Positions 33,990-43,971 of a stretch of DNA of 64,000 bases are shown here, piece after piece; within the stretch, counting starts at the first letter, position 1, and each line of letters begins with the position of its first letter. The notes under the pieces were generated by a model, which ran no database searches, was not told the origin of the DNA, and was given only the letters and a program-made list of their open reading frames with translations. The stretch is from Thereva unica (Eukaryota > Arthropoda > Insecta > Diptera > Therevidae). Made by a program: the position numbers and the translations under genes. Location: contig OX465282.1 in NCBI GenBank assembly GCA_949987705.1, forward strand, positions 92,120,070 to 92,184,069, read 5' to 3'.

Positions 33990-34560
33990 TTTACTATAAT
34001 TACTGCCACAGCAGTGTTAATGGTCAGCCTATATAATAGCTTCATATTTTTAGGGATGCCGAGATCTCTGGTAGTTTTATAGAATTTTACTAAGCTATCG
34101 TAGGCGTCTTTAAAATCTATAAAAAGTCGTTAGATCGAATTTTTATACCCCCATCCATTTTCCCATAGCCTACCTCAGGGTGAAAATTTCATCAATTGTT
34201 GGTTTGCTTGGGTTGAAGCCACATTGCTATTAGACTATTATATTTCACAACGTATATATGGTTGCTATTCTGTTTTGCAGCATTGTGGAGAAGATCTTTA
34301 ATGCGGTATTCAATAACCTATATAATGATAATTGCTGCAGGCTACGTACTTCGTTGTTATGTATTGTGCGCACGGACATCTTTTCCATTTCTATAATAGC
34401 GCGTCTTGCTCTTATAGTTGCACAAATACTTGCTTGCTATAGTGGAGACCCCTCATATTTAACTAGATTCGCAGGAATACCGCCTGCAGCCGGTTATTCA
34501 GCCGGTTTATAACACTGCTAACTTCTTCTAACCTTCATCGCTGCAGCGCAGAATCATTCC
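33990..34560 (-). mobile_element. RTE-like LINE RT fragment, decayed
   Basis: Minus-strand frames from 34560 down show LNNRLQAVF at the N-K-A-x-G position, CAQY / CSNYHYIG at the CxNYRGI position, KIFSTMLQNRI, and QCGFNPSKPTIDEIFTLR (the CGFRPGxST-x-DQIFTLRQ motif). It ends near the DFKxAYDS region (RF-RR-LR, frames broken). This is a different family from the neighbouring intact element. Confidence 0.65.
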
Positions 34561-34623
34561 CAAATAGTGATGTGTGCGGAAATGACCTCCAAACCTTCAG
34601 TTAACTCGCCATTTGAATCCTGT

Positions 34624-37600
34624 CTTCTTTCTTCTTTAAACTCCTTTAATCCCTCATGGGACATAGGGCGGAAACAGTTGCCCTCCAGCGGACTCTGTTT
34701 TGCGCGACAGCTCTCAGCTCCGACCAGGATCTCCCAGTTGTTGCGGCTTCTTCTAGTAGGGTTCTCCTCCACGTTGTTCTAGGTCTTCCTACTCGACGGG
34801 AACCTTGCGGATTCCAGTCAAGGGCCTGTTTGGCTAGGTTTTCGTTTTCGCGTCGCAAGGTGTGGCCAACCCAATTCCATTTCCTTCGCCTGATTTGGTC
34901 GTCTATCCTTTCTTGGCCGGCACGGCGCCAAAGTTCTTCGTTTGAAATTCTATCTTGCCAGCGGATTTTTAGGATACGACGAAGGCATCTGTTGATGAAG
35001 ACTTGTAGGCGCCCTGTGATGAATTGGGTGACTTTCCATGTTTCGCAACCGTACAAAAGAACTGCCTTAACGTTGGAGTTGAACAGCCGCAATTTGGTGT
35101 TAGTTGAGATCTCCGTTGATCTCCATATGCGGAACAGGCATGCATATGCGCCTCGTGCTTTGTTTATTCTGGAACTTACGTCTTCTTCTGCCCCACCATT
35201 TTCGGTAATAACACTACCGAGGTAGCAGAATTTATTTACCAGTTCCACGTCACGGTTATTCAGCGCTGTCCGTTCAATGGTGTTTGCATTTATCCGCATT
35301 TCTTTAGTTTTAGTCGGATTTAGCCTTAAGCCTGCTGGACTACTTTCTGTTGCCAAATTGTTCAACATGTTTTTGAGGTCCTGGTGTCTGTGGGCCAGCA
35401 AACAGATATCATCGGCGTAGTCGAGGTCCTTAAGGCGGTCTACCAAACCCCATTGTATGCCGCCTGTTCGATTATCTAGAGCGCCGACAAGGATGTCATT
35501 TATTACTATAAGAAATAGTAAAGGCGAAAGTAGGCATCCTTGTCGTACTCCTGAGCTCACCTCAAAGCTGTCGGATAATTTTCCATTATGGAGAACTCTG
35601 CATTTGGAATTGTTATATAGGGCTTTTATCAATTCTATTATTTTATCAGGCAATCCACGTCGCCGTAGTGCCTGCCAAATGAAGCTCCTATTGACCGAGT
35701 CGAACGCTTTCTCATAATCTACGAAAGCAAGGTAAAGGGGGGATCGGAATTCAGTAGACTGCTCCACTATTATTCTCAAGGTGTTAATATGATCAATACA
35801 GGAGCGGCCCTTCCTGAATCCGGCCTGCTGCCTCCTAAGCGTTCGGTCAACTGCCTCACTTATCCTAGATAGTAATATATGGGACAAAATTTTGCCCACT
35901 GTAGATAGTAAACAGATGCCTCTCCAGTTGTCGCATATTGTTAGGTCCCCCTTTTTTGGTATTTTGACTATGATACCTTCCGTCCAATCCTCCGGAAAGG
36001 TACAGGTGTTCCATGCTATTTCTAGGATTGGCTGAAGCGCATCTGCTATGAGGCTTGAGTCGGCTTTCAACAATTCTGGCGGGATGCCATCTTTCCCAGC
36101 TGCTTTACCATTGGCCATCGCATGAATTGCGGTTACTATTTCGGTCTTGGATGGGGCCCGGGTGGCGATTCTTATTGGCTGTGCATTGTTGCTGTTTTCC
36201 TGAGGTTCCTGTGTAAGTGTACCATTCAGGGCGGCGAAGAAGTAATCTCTCCATCTTTGGAGTTGCTCTTCGTCGCTGCACAGCAGCCTTCCATCCGCAC
36301 TCTTAACGGCATGCTTTTTAGTAGAATGCTTTCCCGAGAGCTGTTTAGTGATTTGGTACAGCACCTTACTGTTGCCTGTGTTTGCCGCGTTTTCCGCTTT
36401 TTCTGCGAGCTCGTTTATCTGCTGCCTTTTATCACGCCGGACACTTCTCTTAACCTCCCGGTGTAATTGGGAGTATTCCCGTTCTAATTGGTGACGTCTT
36501 TCAGGGTCGTTTGTGGAGTTTACGCTATTTTTTAGGGCCCTTCTGCGTTCTATTTTTTGCCAGGTTGTGTCCGAGATCCAGTGTTGCTGGTTTCTTTGGA
36601 CATAACCGATGCTTGTTTCCGCAGCCGTCAATATCGCGCCCTTTGTCGTACTCCACAATTCCTCAATATTTGTGTCGTCAGAAACGGTTTGCTGGTTTAA
36701 TAATTCTAAAAAGTTTCCAGCGAATTCCCGCTTTTTAACGCTCTCCCGCAGAAGGTCTACGTTAAACCGTCTACGGGTTATAGCATCATGTTGCACGTTT
36801 CTGATTGCGGCGATTTTAAGGCGAATAGTTGCTACAACCAAATGGTGGTCGCTTCCAGTATCCGCTCCCCTGAAACTCCTGACATCCTCAAGAATAGTTC
36901 TCCATCTGCGGCTAACGGCCACGTGATCTATCTGATTTCTCGTTCTACCATCGGGCGATACCCAGGTCTCTTTGTGTATCTTCTTGTGACAAAAGTAAGT
37001 TCCACCTACCATGAGTTGGTGGGAACTACAAAAGTCAACGAAAAGCTCACCATTGTTATTGGTAACTTGGCTTAGGCCTTGGTTTCCAATTGTGTGTTCA
37101 AGGCCGGTGTTGTCACGGCCGATCTGAGCGTTTAAGTCACCCATTAAAACAATGATGTCTCCCCTTGGAATAGAGCGAAAAACCTCATTCAGTCGCATAT
37201 AGAACTCGTCCTTGATGTCATCTTCTGCGTCTTCAGTTGGAGCATAGCATTGGACTACCGTAGTACTTCTTAGTCTGGTACGCAGGCGCACGGTAATAAT
37301 CCTCTCAGAAACCGGTGACCAGCTAATGAGGCTGGACCTGGCTTCTTTGGTGAGTATTACGCCAACGCCACTCCTACGGCTTTCAGTTTCGTTTCTACCA
37401 GAATATAAGAAGGACTCACCGTTTGGGCAGATATGTTCCCCCGCATCGGGCCATCTGGTCTCGCTAAGTCCCATGATCTTGATTTTATATCGATTCATCT
37501 CGTTGAGGACTTCATCCAGCCGTCCCTCAGCCAGCAGTGTTCTCACATTCCATGATCCGATTCGTGTCCTTGTTCGAAAAGCAAAGGTCGTCGTCGTGTT

Positions 37601-37903
37601 GTCCGTCCGGTTCCGAGGCATTGTTTGCCGATTCGTAGCAATGGTGTTTTTATGGGAGCGGGTTGCTAACCCTCAGCCCAACCGACTTAAAACTCTGTTT
37701 TGTGGCGCAGAGAGCTCGCCATTCGCCCGTCTCCCGTTAGCTCCTTCCGAAGAAGTACCCCAGAGGGCACCGCGGGGAGGTGGGATTAGGACTTGCTAAC
37801 AGGTCTGCTAGGTGTTCGTCTGCAGTGACTTTCCTCGAATCTTGACAGAAGTGACAAATCGGGTGCCACCACTTTCCGAGGTCTTTGTTAGCCGTTCGCC
37901 CCC
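34624..37903 (-). mobile_element. Complete RTE-clade LINE in the Phactr intron (3280 bp, 11-bp TSD)
   Basis: It is flanked by an identical 11-bp direct repeat TTGAATCCTGT (34613-34623 and 37904-37914), the expected target-primed insertion mark. It has a ~280-bp 5' UTR, one 991-codon ORF without interruption, and a very short 3' UTR (~22 bp) ending TAAAGAAGAAAGAAG. A single ORF with endonuclease and RT and no RNase H, plus the tiny 3' UTR, is the RTE layout. It lies antisense in the last Phactr intron. The perfect duplication and open ORF suggest a recent insertion. Four damaged relatives are in this window. Confidence 0.92.
34646..37621 (-). CDS. RTE endonuclease / reverse transcriptase ORF, intact (991 aa)
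   Basis: The N-terminal APE-type endonuclease runs roughly residues 20-265: SWNVRTL (23-29), ETRW (54-57), GDLNAQIG (161-168), NQIDHVAVS (229-237) and GSDHHLV (256-262). These carry the metal-binding Asn/Glu/Asp and the catalytic Asp/His. After a linker with AMANGKAAGKDGIP (501-514) comes the RT: QAGFRKG (599-605), FVDYEKAFDSV (633-643, first catalytic Asp), GVRQGCLLSPLLF (691-703) and LDYADDICLL (733-742, the YADD pair). The C-terminal region has LLYGCETW and RRRKWNWVGHTLRR and ends after CPMRD. The length suits the RTE clade. All catalytic residues I can check are present, so activity is possible. The start chosen is the first ATG, in the same context as copy 3. Confidence 0.93.
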   Translation of the reverse strand: MPRNRTDNTTTTFAFRTRTRIGSWNVRTLLAEGRLDEVLNEMNRYKIKIMGLSETRWPDAGEHICPNGESFLYSGRNETESRRSGVGVILTKEARSSLISWSPVSERIITVRLRTRLRSTTVVQCYAPTEDAEDDIKDEFYMRLNEVFRSIPRGDIIVLMGDLNAQIGRDNTGLEHTIGNQGLSQVTNNNGELFVDFCSSHQLMVGGTYFCHKKIHKETWVSPDGRTRNQIDHVAVSRRWRTILEDVRSFRGADTGSDHHLVVATIRLKIAAIRNVQHDAITRRRFNVDLLRESVKKREFAGNFLELLNQQTVSDDTNIEELWSTTKGAILTAAETSIGYVQRNQQHWISDTTWQKIERRRALKNSVNSTNDPERRHQLEREYSQLHREVKRSVRRDKRQQINELAEKAENAANTGNSKVLYQITKQLSGKHSTKKHAVKSADGRLLCSDEEQLQRWRDYFFAALNGTLTQEPQENSNNAQPIRIATRAPSKTEIVTAIHAMANGKAAGKDGIPPELLKADSSLIADALQPILEIAWNTCTFPEDWTEGIIVKIPKKGDLTICDNWRGICLLSTVGKILSHILLSRISEAVDRTLRRQQAGFRKGRSCIDHINTLRIIVEQSTEFRSPLYLAFVDYEKAFDSVNRSFIWQALRRRGLPDKIIELIKALYNNSKCRVLHNGKLSDSFEVSSGVRQGCLLSPLLFLIVINDILVGALDNRTGGIQWGLVDRLKDLDYADDICLLAHRHQDLKNMLNNLATESSPAGLRLNPTKTKEMRINANTIERTALNNRDVELVNKFCYLGSVITENGGAEEDVSSRINKARGAYACLFRIWRSTEISTNTKLRLFNSNVKAVLLYGCETWKVTQFITGRLQVFINRCLRRILKIRWQDRISNEELWRRAGQERIDDQIRRRKWNWVGHTLRRENENLAKQALDWNPQGSRRVGRPRTTWRRTLLEEAATTGRSWSELRAVAQNRVRWRATVSALCPMRD

Positions 37904-38089
37904 TTGAATCCTGTATTTCTGTAAAATTTTCAGGAAATTGAAATAAACTGTTTCACCGTAATATCACTAATAAATTACACTGTTATATATCAATTTAATC
38001 GTTAGACATCACAGATTTAATTTTAAGAAATCTATTTAACATTTAATTAGTCGTTTTTTTTGTGATAATCGGGCTAAATTTGTATAAGG

Positions 38090-38608
38090 CAAGTTTTGGA
38101 ATGATAGCGTGGATATGACGAAGCGCGTATGCCTCCCTGTTCCGAATACGGAGATCAACACTGATCTCTACTAACACCAAACTGTTCAACTCCAACGTTA
38201 AGGCAGTTCTTTTGTACGGTTGCCAAACATGGAAAGTTGCCCAATTCATCACAAGGTGCCTACAAGTTTTCATCAACAGATGCCTGCGTCGTATCCTAAA
38301 AATCCGCTGGCAAGATAGAATTCCTAATGAAGAGCTATGGCGCCGTGCCGGCCAAGAAAGGATAGCCGGCCAAATCAGGCGAAGGAAATGGAATTAGATT
38401 GGCCATACCTTGCGACGCGAAATTGAGAATGTAGCCAAACAGGTCCTTAACTGGAATCCGCAAGGATCCCGTCGAGTCGGAAGACCTAGAACAACGTGGA
38501 GGAGATCCCTACTAGTAGAGGCTGCTATAACTGGGAAGTCCTGGTCGGAGCTGAGAGGTGTCGCACAAAACGGAGTCTGCTGAAGGGTAACTGTTTCCGC
38601 CCTATGTC
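38090..38608 (+). mobile_element. RTE-clade LINE copy 5: 5'-truncated C-terminal fragment
   Basis: 38165-38605 aligns with the last ~190 codons of the intact ORF (NSNVKAVLLYGC, QVFINRCLRRILKIRW, EELWRRAGQERI, RRRKWN). It has a TAG in place of Trp at 38395 and small indels. It ends at CCCTATGTCC, losing the last codons, and runs into a GC-rich patch (38609-38685). Confidence 0.85.
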
Positions 38609-39250
38609 CAGCGCCGGCTCCGGACGCCGGGTAGAGCGAGTGGAGTGGTCGCTCTAGGCGCCAGGAGCAAGGGGCGCCAAAATGAATGTGAAAAACAATT
38701 TCGAGCAAATAAGATTTGATGACGCCTTTTACAATGAAAGTTGATTTTTAATAAATTTGGTTATTATTATTTATTAAACATTAGCCTTCGCCTGTCCCAT
38801 GAGGTTCAGTTTTCGGCGAGCAAACGGTCATCTTTAACTACTCATAACTCGAGTTGTGTTTCTTCTACAGAAATAAATAAAATACCAATTGATACGTTAT
38901 TCTAAAAGCTTCATTTATTGGGGGGGAAAACGCAAGTATTCGTGAAAAACCACTCGAAACCATGCATTTTTTAGATGAAAAATCAACAATTTCAATCGCG
39001 AATAACTCGGCAAATATTGATTTAAAGAAAAACATGTACATATATAACACTTTTTACTTTCAATCCATCCCTCTATTGATTTCTGCAATTATTTTCAGTC
39101 TGCCAATTTTCACCCGCTAGAAGGGGTGGCATTCTCCCCAGAGCAAAAGGCGCACTTCAACACAATATAACTTTTGTTCCTTGAGCTTTTACCTACGTCC
39201 AAATTTCTCGTCAATTCGGAGCCAAAAACCGCTATCCACTGGACTAATAG
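38609..39250. other. Phactr intron: GC-rich patch then AT-rich spacer
   Basis: 38609-38685 is GC-rich with short inverted GGCGCC motifs. The rest has no recognisable feature. Confidence 0.35.
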
Positions 39251-39661
39251 CACTGTTCAACAGAATCGATTTTCAAATTTCACCTGAGAAATCCCATTAT
39301 AGCAAATATAAAGGGCTTTAAGAGGAGTCATAATCCAAAATTTTAAACAATTCCATGATAAAAATAAAAGGTTATTAACAAAAAAATTTCTTTGCCTAAT
39401 GAGGCAATTAATGAGGCTTCTATTCACATTTTTAACAAATTTCCGTATTCAAAACTTATTTAAATAATTATTCTCCACTAGTATACCAAAAACCAAGTAA
39501 ATCGGACAATAAATGTTTTTTGTTTGTTTCAAACTTTAAACATTAATAACTTTTTAATTCCATTGCCGATTTTCATGAAACTTGGCAAAATATCACATTT
39601 TAATACCATGATTCCATTCCCATTGGTCTCGACCTTAGGTGAAATTCGCAGTTGAACAGTG
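39251..39661. mobile_element. Inverted-repeat MITE (411 bp)
   Basis: The termini are CACTGTTCAACAG at the left and the complement of CACTGTTCAACTG at the right. A second block, AATTTCACCTgAG / AATTTCACCTAAG, is shared further in. No ORF. The target duplication is unclear. Confidence 0.65.
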
Positions 39662-40776
39662 TAATAACTCTGGTAAAAATCTTGGAATTATTTTTAATTA
39701 AACCTTGACACGGAGTAATCATATAAACAGTTTAATTTCTAAGACATAAGTGACACTTAGGAAATTATCCATATCCGCACCATACTTAGACGTTTTGATC
39801 ACACTTAGACGTTTTGATCACACGTCTGCATATATAAATTCCGACTCTTCAAAAGTACTTTGATTTTCGTACAATTATCTTTTTAAAGAAACTTATTTGC
39901 AATATTGAATTTTACGAATTCTCAAAGAACACTGAACTTGCAAATTCCTAATTTTAATCATAGAATTACTGAAAAACAATTCTTTATTCACGCCAATTCC
40001 AAAGTCGGAACACGTTAGAGGTCGTCCATAAATTACGTGAGGCGGTTTTGGGGATTTTTCGACCCCCTTCCCTCCTTGGTGAGGTGTGAGATTTGGCTCG
40101 ACCCCCTCCCCCTCCCCCTAATCTCACGTGAGATTTTTCAGATTTCAAAAAATCTCTAATATTTAACATTAAAAATACGTATTTACGGACGTAATCAAAA
40201 GATTTAATTAAAGATAACTGATAATTCCAAACTCCTACTTACCCTGTTTGTATTGAACTCACAATTACCAAAACGTGAGCACAGACTTAACAAGAATTTC
40301 ATTACGCTACAATTCGACGAGGGTCCTTTCTGTAGTTCTAGATTCTAATGACCTTTTCGCGGGTCAGTTTTACTTGGCTCTTACGCCACAGCATTCGTCG
40401 AGTCGCACGTTTGGCTGGCCGGTGGCGGCTAAACACTCGAGGGACTACTATGATACTTTCTGGCGTCCCCATAAAAATGTTTGGGTGCGATTTAGCCATA
40501 TCTTAAGACCCCTTTTCACACACAGGTCGACGGCATGCCGTGGCCTGAAAGTTCTTGCCTTGAAGCCAAATATCGCCACACACCTCCCGGCCGCCAACTG
40601 GATGGGGTCTGCAGTCCAAGAAACCTGACAAAAATCTTTATGTGTGTGGCTATTTATCGTCAGATTGTGCCTGAAGATCTGAACTTCTACTCAGTCTCAA
40701 GCCGTCAGTTTACGGCTCGAATTCACGCCATATCCAGTCGGATATGTAGGCCATGAACATTTTTGCACTTGAATTA

Positions 40777-42389
40777 AGGTCGATTCGCACTATACGGAAC
40801 GTCAACATCACGTCACGGAACGGCAACGGCACTTGAATTTTGCTTTCGATTCGCACTTAAACATCACGACAACGTTACGTCAATTTTGCCGTTCAGTCTC
40901 ACTCCTCAGCAGCAGCTACAAATCCTTCACAATCCTGTGAAACAAAAACTAGAACCTATAGCGAAAGGCCTTTAGGAGAATATCAAGCTGGTTTTAGGAC
41001 AAACAGGTCACCATCGGCCCAATTGCTGACCTTAAAGCAAATTCTGGAGAAAACCTGGGAAAAGGAATGTAGATATTCACCAGATATTTGTCGATTTTCA
41101 ACAGGAATATGACCCAATAAACTGAGAGAAACTATACGAGATCTTATAGGAATTACCAGTCCCCACAAAGCTGGTACTACTGATCAAATGCGCAACGTGT
41201 TATAACAGAAAAATTTGAAGTACAATAAGGACTTAGACAAGGAGATGGGTTAGGCCCAATGCTCATAACCTCGCACTAGAATGGATGATAAGGAAAACGT
41301 TGGTACAATTTCTTAGTTATGCAGATCTGACCATCGTGGAAACGTCCTTTTTGGCAGCAAAAGAAGTTTATGTCGAATTAAAAGAGGCGGCAAAGGACAT
41401 AGGTCTGAAGATAAATGAAGAAAAACGAATGTGATGCAACAATCCAGAGCAGGAAGATTTAGAATGTGAAAAAATATAACCACCGACGAACATAACCTAG
41501 AAATACTCGATAAAACAGTCTACCTTGGGTCTACAATCACAAAAAGAAACGAAGAAAACGAAGAAATAACCAGACGAAAGGCTAATAGAGCCTTTTATGC
41601 CCAAAAACAAATACTGCACTCAAGATTTGTACAAATGACCCAGAACATAGAGGAAAGAGTCAACAGGTTTGAGAAAAAAGTTCTCAGCCCAAAGAGAGAG
41701 GATGGAATATGGCGAAGAAGATACAACAACGAGTTGTATGAAATTTTTGACAACCCACAACTCTCAACTTTAATAAAAATGAACAGACTGAGACTAGCTG
41801 GCCACGTAATCAGGATGGAGGATAATGGTATCCCAAAATGGCTTATGGTATCAGAAATTTGGATAGACGAAAGATGGATAGACTCTGTGACGGCTGTCAC
41901 ATCAATGCTCAACATCCCGAACAGAAACCGTCAAACTTGAAGAAATGCTTTAAAGGAGGCCAAGGCTAGATTCTAGAAGGAGGCCAAGACTAGGTTGTAG
42001 CGCCATAAGATGGATGGAAGGATCGCATTAGTTTTAGATGAAGAAAAAAAAAATTTGTGACAAATCATACAGCTCCTCATATCGTCGAACCTTTTCAACT
42101 AAATTTTCATCTTCCATGATAAATTAGTTCAATGCAAAAAAGATAAATGCTTGAAAAATTCGAAATGCTTCCGTTACTACGTTCACATTGAACAGAATAG
42201 ATCAGTCACGTCAAGGCACGTCACGTCAAAATATAGTTTGAAACTAATCTTGACGTGCCTTTACGTTGACGGTCCGTGACGTTGCCTATATATGTGAATG
42301 TGTAGTGCAAAACTCATTGAAGAATATTTTGACGTGCCGTTCTCGTTCCGTGACGTGACGTTGACGTTCCGTATAGTGCGAATCGACCT
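40777..42389. mobile_element. Nested Harbinger-type inverted-repeat element (TSD TTA)
   Basis: The ends share ~47 bp of inverted repeat starting AGGTCGATTCGCACTATACG and continuing GAACGTCAAC-TCACGTCACG. TTA flanks it on both sides (40774-40776, 42390-42392). The interior is mostly a LINE fragment. CGTCACG / GACGTG motifs recur in both subterminal regions. Confidence 0.8.
40945..42040 (+). mobile_element. RTE-like LINE RT fragment inside the nested element
   Basis: From 40976 it reads GEYQAGFRTNRSPSAQLLTL, KQILEKTWEKE (the QxGFRxxRS-x-x-DQ-x-x-TLRQ-x-LEK motif). Frame breaks follow through the AYD and QGD regions. Later come KDIGLKINEEK-like sequence (41400-41430), the frame 41635-41940 with NRFEKKVL, WRRRYNNELYEIF, LRLAGHVIRMEDNGIPKW, and a terminal WIDSV. 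The YADD box is lost. It is a fossil. Confidence 0.75.
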
Positions 42390-42705
42390 TTATGCTATGC
42401 TAAACTGTCGTCTTCGCCAGTGTGTCTCTAGGAAGTCATGACGTCACCTGCATGCCACGGCCTGTCAGGCGGATACCTGAAGTCCTCATCGCTCAGTCAG
42501 ACTGAGTTTTGTAGCTTTCATCGGGCCGTACCCGCCGACCTGGCCTGCCGGCGGTCTGTAAGTAAATGGGGGTATTTAGTTCAGAAATATGTTTTACTTA
42601 ATTTCACCCAATTTGGCGTGGTATTTGGCGAGACCCCCCTCTCCCCACGTGAGATTTGGTGAGATTCGGCTGGATTCCCCCTCCTCACGTAATTTATGGA
42701 CGACC

Positions 42706-43247
42706 AATTGATATTAAGAGAAACAGCAGCATTCCCAGTTTTCGTAAACAGTTTTTTTACATATGTATCTGTTGATGATTATGTGATTTGAGTGCACCTA
42801 TTTAATTTAGTTTTCTATTCGTAACTTAGTTTTGAATTTTATTTTATTACCTATTACTTGCCATTTCTTTTTCTTTGTTTTTTTTTCTCCTACACAAATC
42901 TATAAGTCTCTGTACTTAATTGTGTAGCTATTATAAACAAATAAATAAATATATAAAATATTTTTAATTTTTCTGCCCATCAGTGTTATACCAATGAAAC
43001 TGTTTCAAACAAAGTTATTTGTGTGTACCTTCTAGAAATTTTTAAGAAATACATTTAAATCAATAATCGCAAACGTAGTTGAAGTATTATTAAGCAATCA
43101 AACCACTTGTTCCATATCTTATTTATATAATTTTATTTAGTCTTCCTGTATTGGAAACGAATTCTCACATACCTATTTTTAAACATTATTATTTTATACT
43201 ATTTTTCTATTTTGTTTACTTACAAAAAAATATATTTTTAATTTTAG
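42706..43247. other. Phactr last intron, right end
   Basis: AT-rich. It ends in TTTTTAATTTTAG, the acceptor used by the five-codon terminal exon. Confidence 0.5.
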
Positions 43248-43263
43248 GTTCCATAGGCCATGA
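43248..43263 (+). CDS. Phactr terminal micro-exon encoding the FHRP C-terminus
   Basis: The single G at 43248 completes the Arg codon begun at 32376. It is followed by TTC CAT AGG CCA TGA, giving the end RFHRP. Vertebrate Phactr proteins end the same way (HLTRFHRP from memory), and this tail lies in the PP1 hydrophobic groove and shapes substrate choice. Phase, acceptor (TTTTAG) and the recognised tail agree. The intron is 10,870 bp. The stop is TGA with C following, and the same frame remains open downstream. Confidence 0.95.
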
Positions 43264-43971
43264 CAGTTGCAATGGAATAGTAAAATTTTTAATAATACCA
43301 TCACTAACACCAACTTCGCCGCCACAACATTGTCAATAATGAAAGGAATAGCAACAACAACAGCAACAACAACAACCACCACAACTAACACCACCAATAC
43401 CACCAGAGGAGCTAAATTAAGTATTCTAAATCAGCCCAAATTACAATGGACAGGAATGAAAAATCAAAAACAAAATTCTGAACAAAAACAACAACAAAAA
43501 ATCATCACCTACAACAAAAATTATTTAGTGAAAGAAAAACTTTCAACAATTGTTTCGGATCAAGTGAAATCTTCCAAAAACAATGAATTTAGAATTAGGA
43601 TCTACATCAATAATATTATTAACTATAATTACAATAAAAAACAAATTAATAATAATATAATTAATGGTAATAAAAGAACAACAACAAAAACTAACATTGA
43701 TGACTTCTACTACTATAACAAATACTATGACTATTACTATGACGATAATTTTGATTGGGATAAACTTTTTGGTGACAACGCTGGACGATGCTACTATAAT
43801 AATAATAATAATAATGAAAATAATAATAACAATTATAATAAATATTTCCCACAGGACATGGACATGGACATTAATTTTAATATAATATTCACGAAGCAAG
43901 CTGCTGTGATAGACCTGTTGACGTTATTAGAAATGTTACCTAAAACTAAAATATTGCGTTACTACTTTTAA
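43264..43971 (+). other. In-frame 235-codon extension after the Phactr stop (readthrough candidate or 3' UTR)
   Basis: The frame set by the Phactr exons continues without a stop from CAG at 43264 to TAA at 43969-43971. Its translation begins QLQWNSKIFNN, has Thr/Asn/Gln-rich runs (43345-43400 and 43790-43850, from AAC and AAT microsatellites), a Tyr/Asp-rich segment with DNFDWDKLFGDNAGR, and a less biased end with AAVIDLLTLLEMLPKTK. Two explanations remain: translation past a TGA-C stop, as seen for many insect genes, or a simple-repeat 3' UTR that is stop-poor by composition. The minus strand is also open for 118 codons here, which favours caution. Confidence 0.45.

Larger units (their letters stand above)
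40020..42705. mobile_element. Large inverted-repeat transposon hosting nested elements
   Basis: The ends are perfect inverted repeats of at least 23 bp starting GGTCGTCCATAAATTACG, followed at both ends by C-rich runs and CACGTGAGATTTGG-type motifs. A left-truncated relative is at 12713-14343. About 1.6 kb of its interior is a second transposon (40777-42389), so the element was ~1.07 kb before that insertion. No transposase frame was recognised, so it is probably non-autonomous. No clean target duplication was found. Confidence 0.75.

Noticed and set aside
40275..40628. 117-codon frame inside the large inverted-repeat element
   Set aside because: No recognisable domain, and the related copy near 12700 does not keep the frame.
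43664..43899. Additional open frames (73 codons plus, 118 codons minus) over the Phactr 3' region
   Set aside because: They overlap AAT/AAC microsatellites and consist of Ile/Thr/Val runs with no domain; composition explains them.
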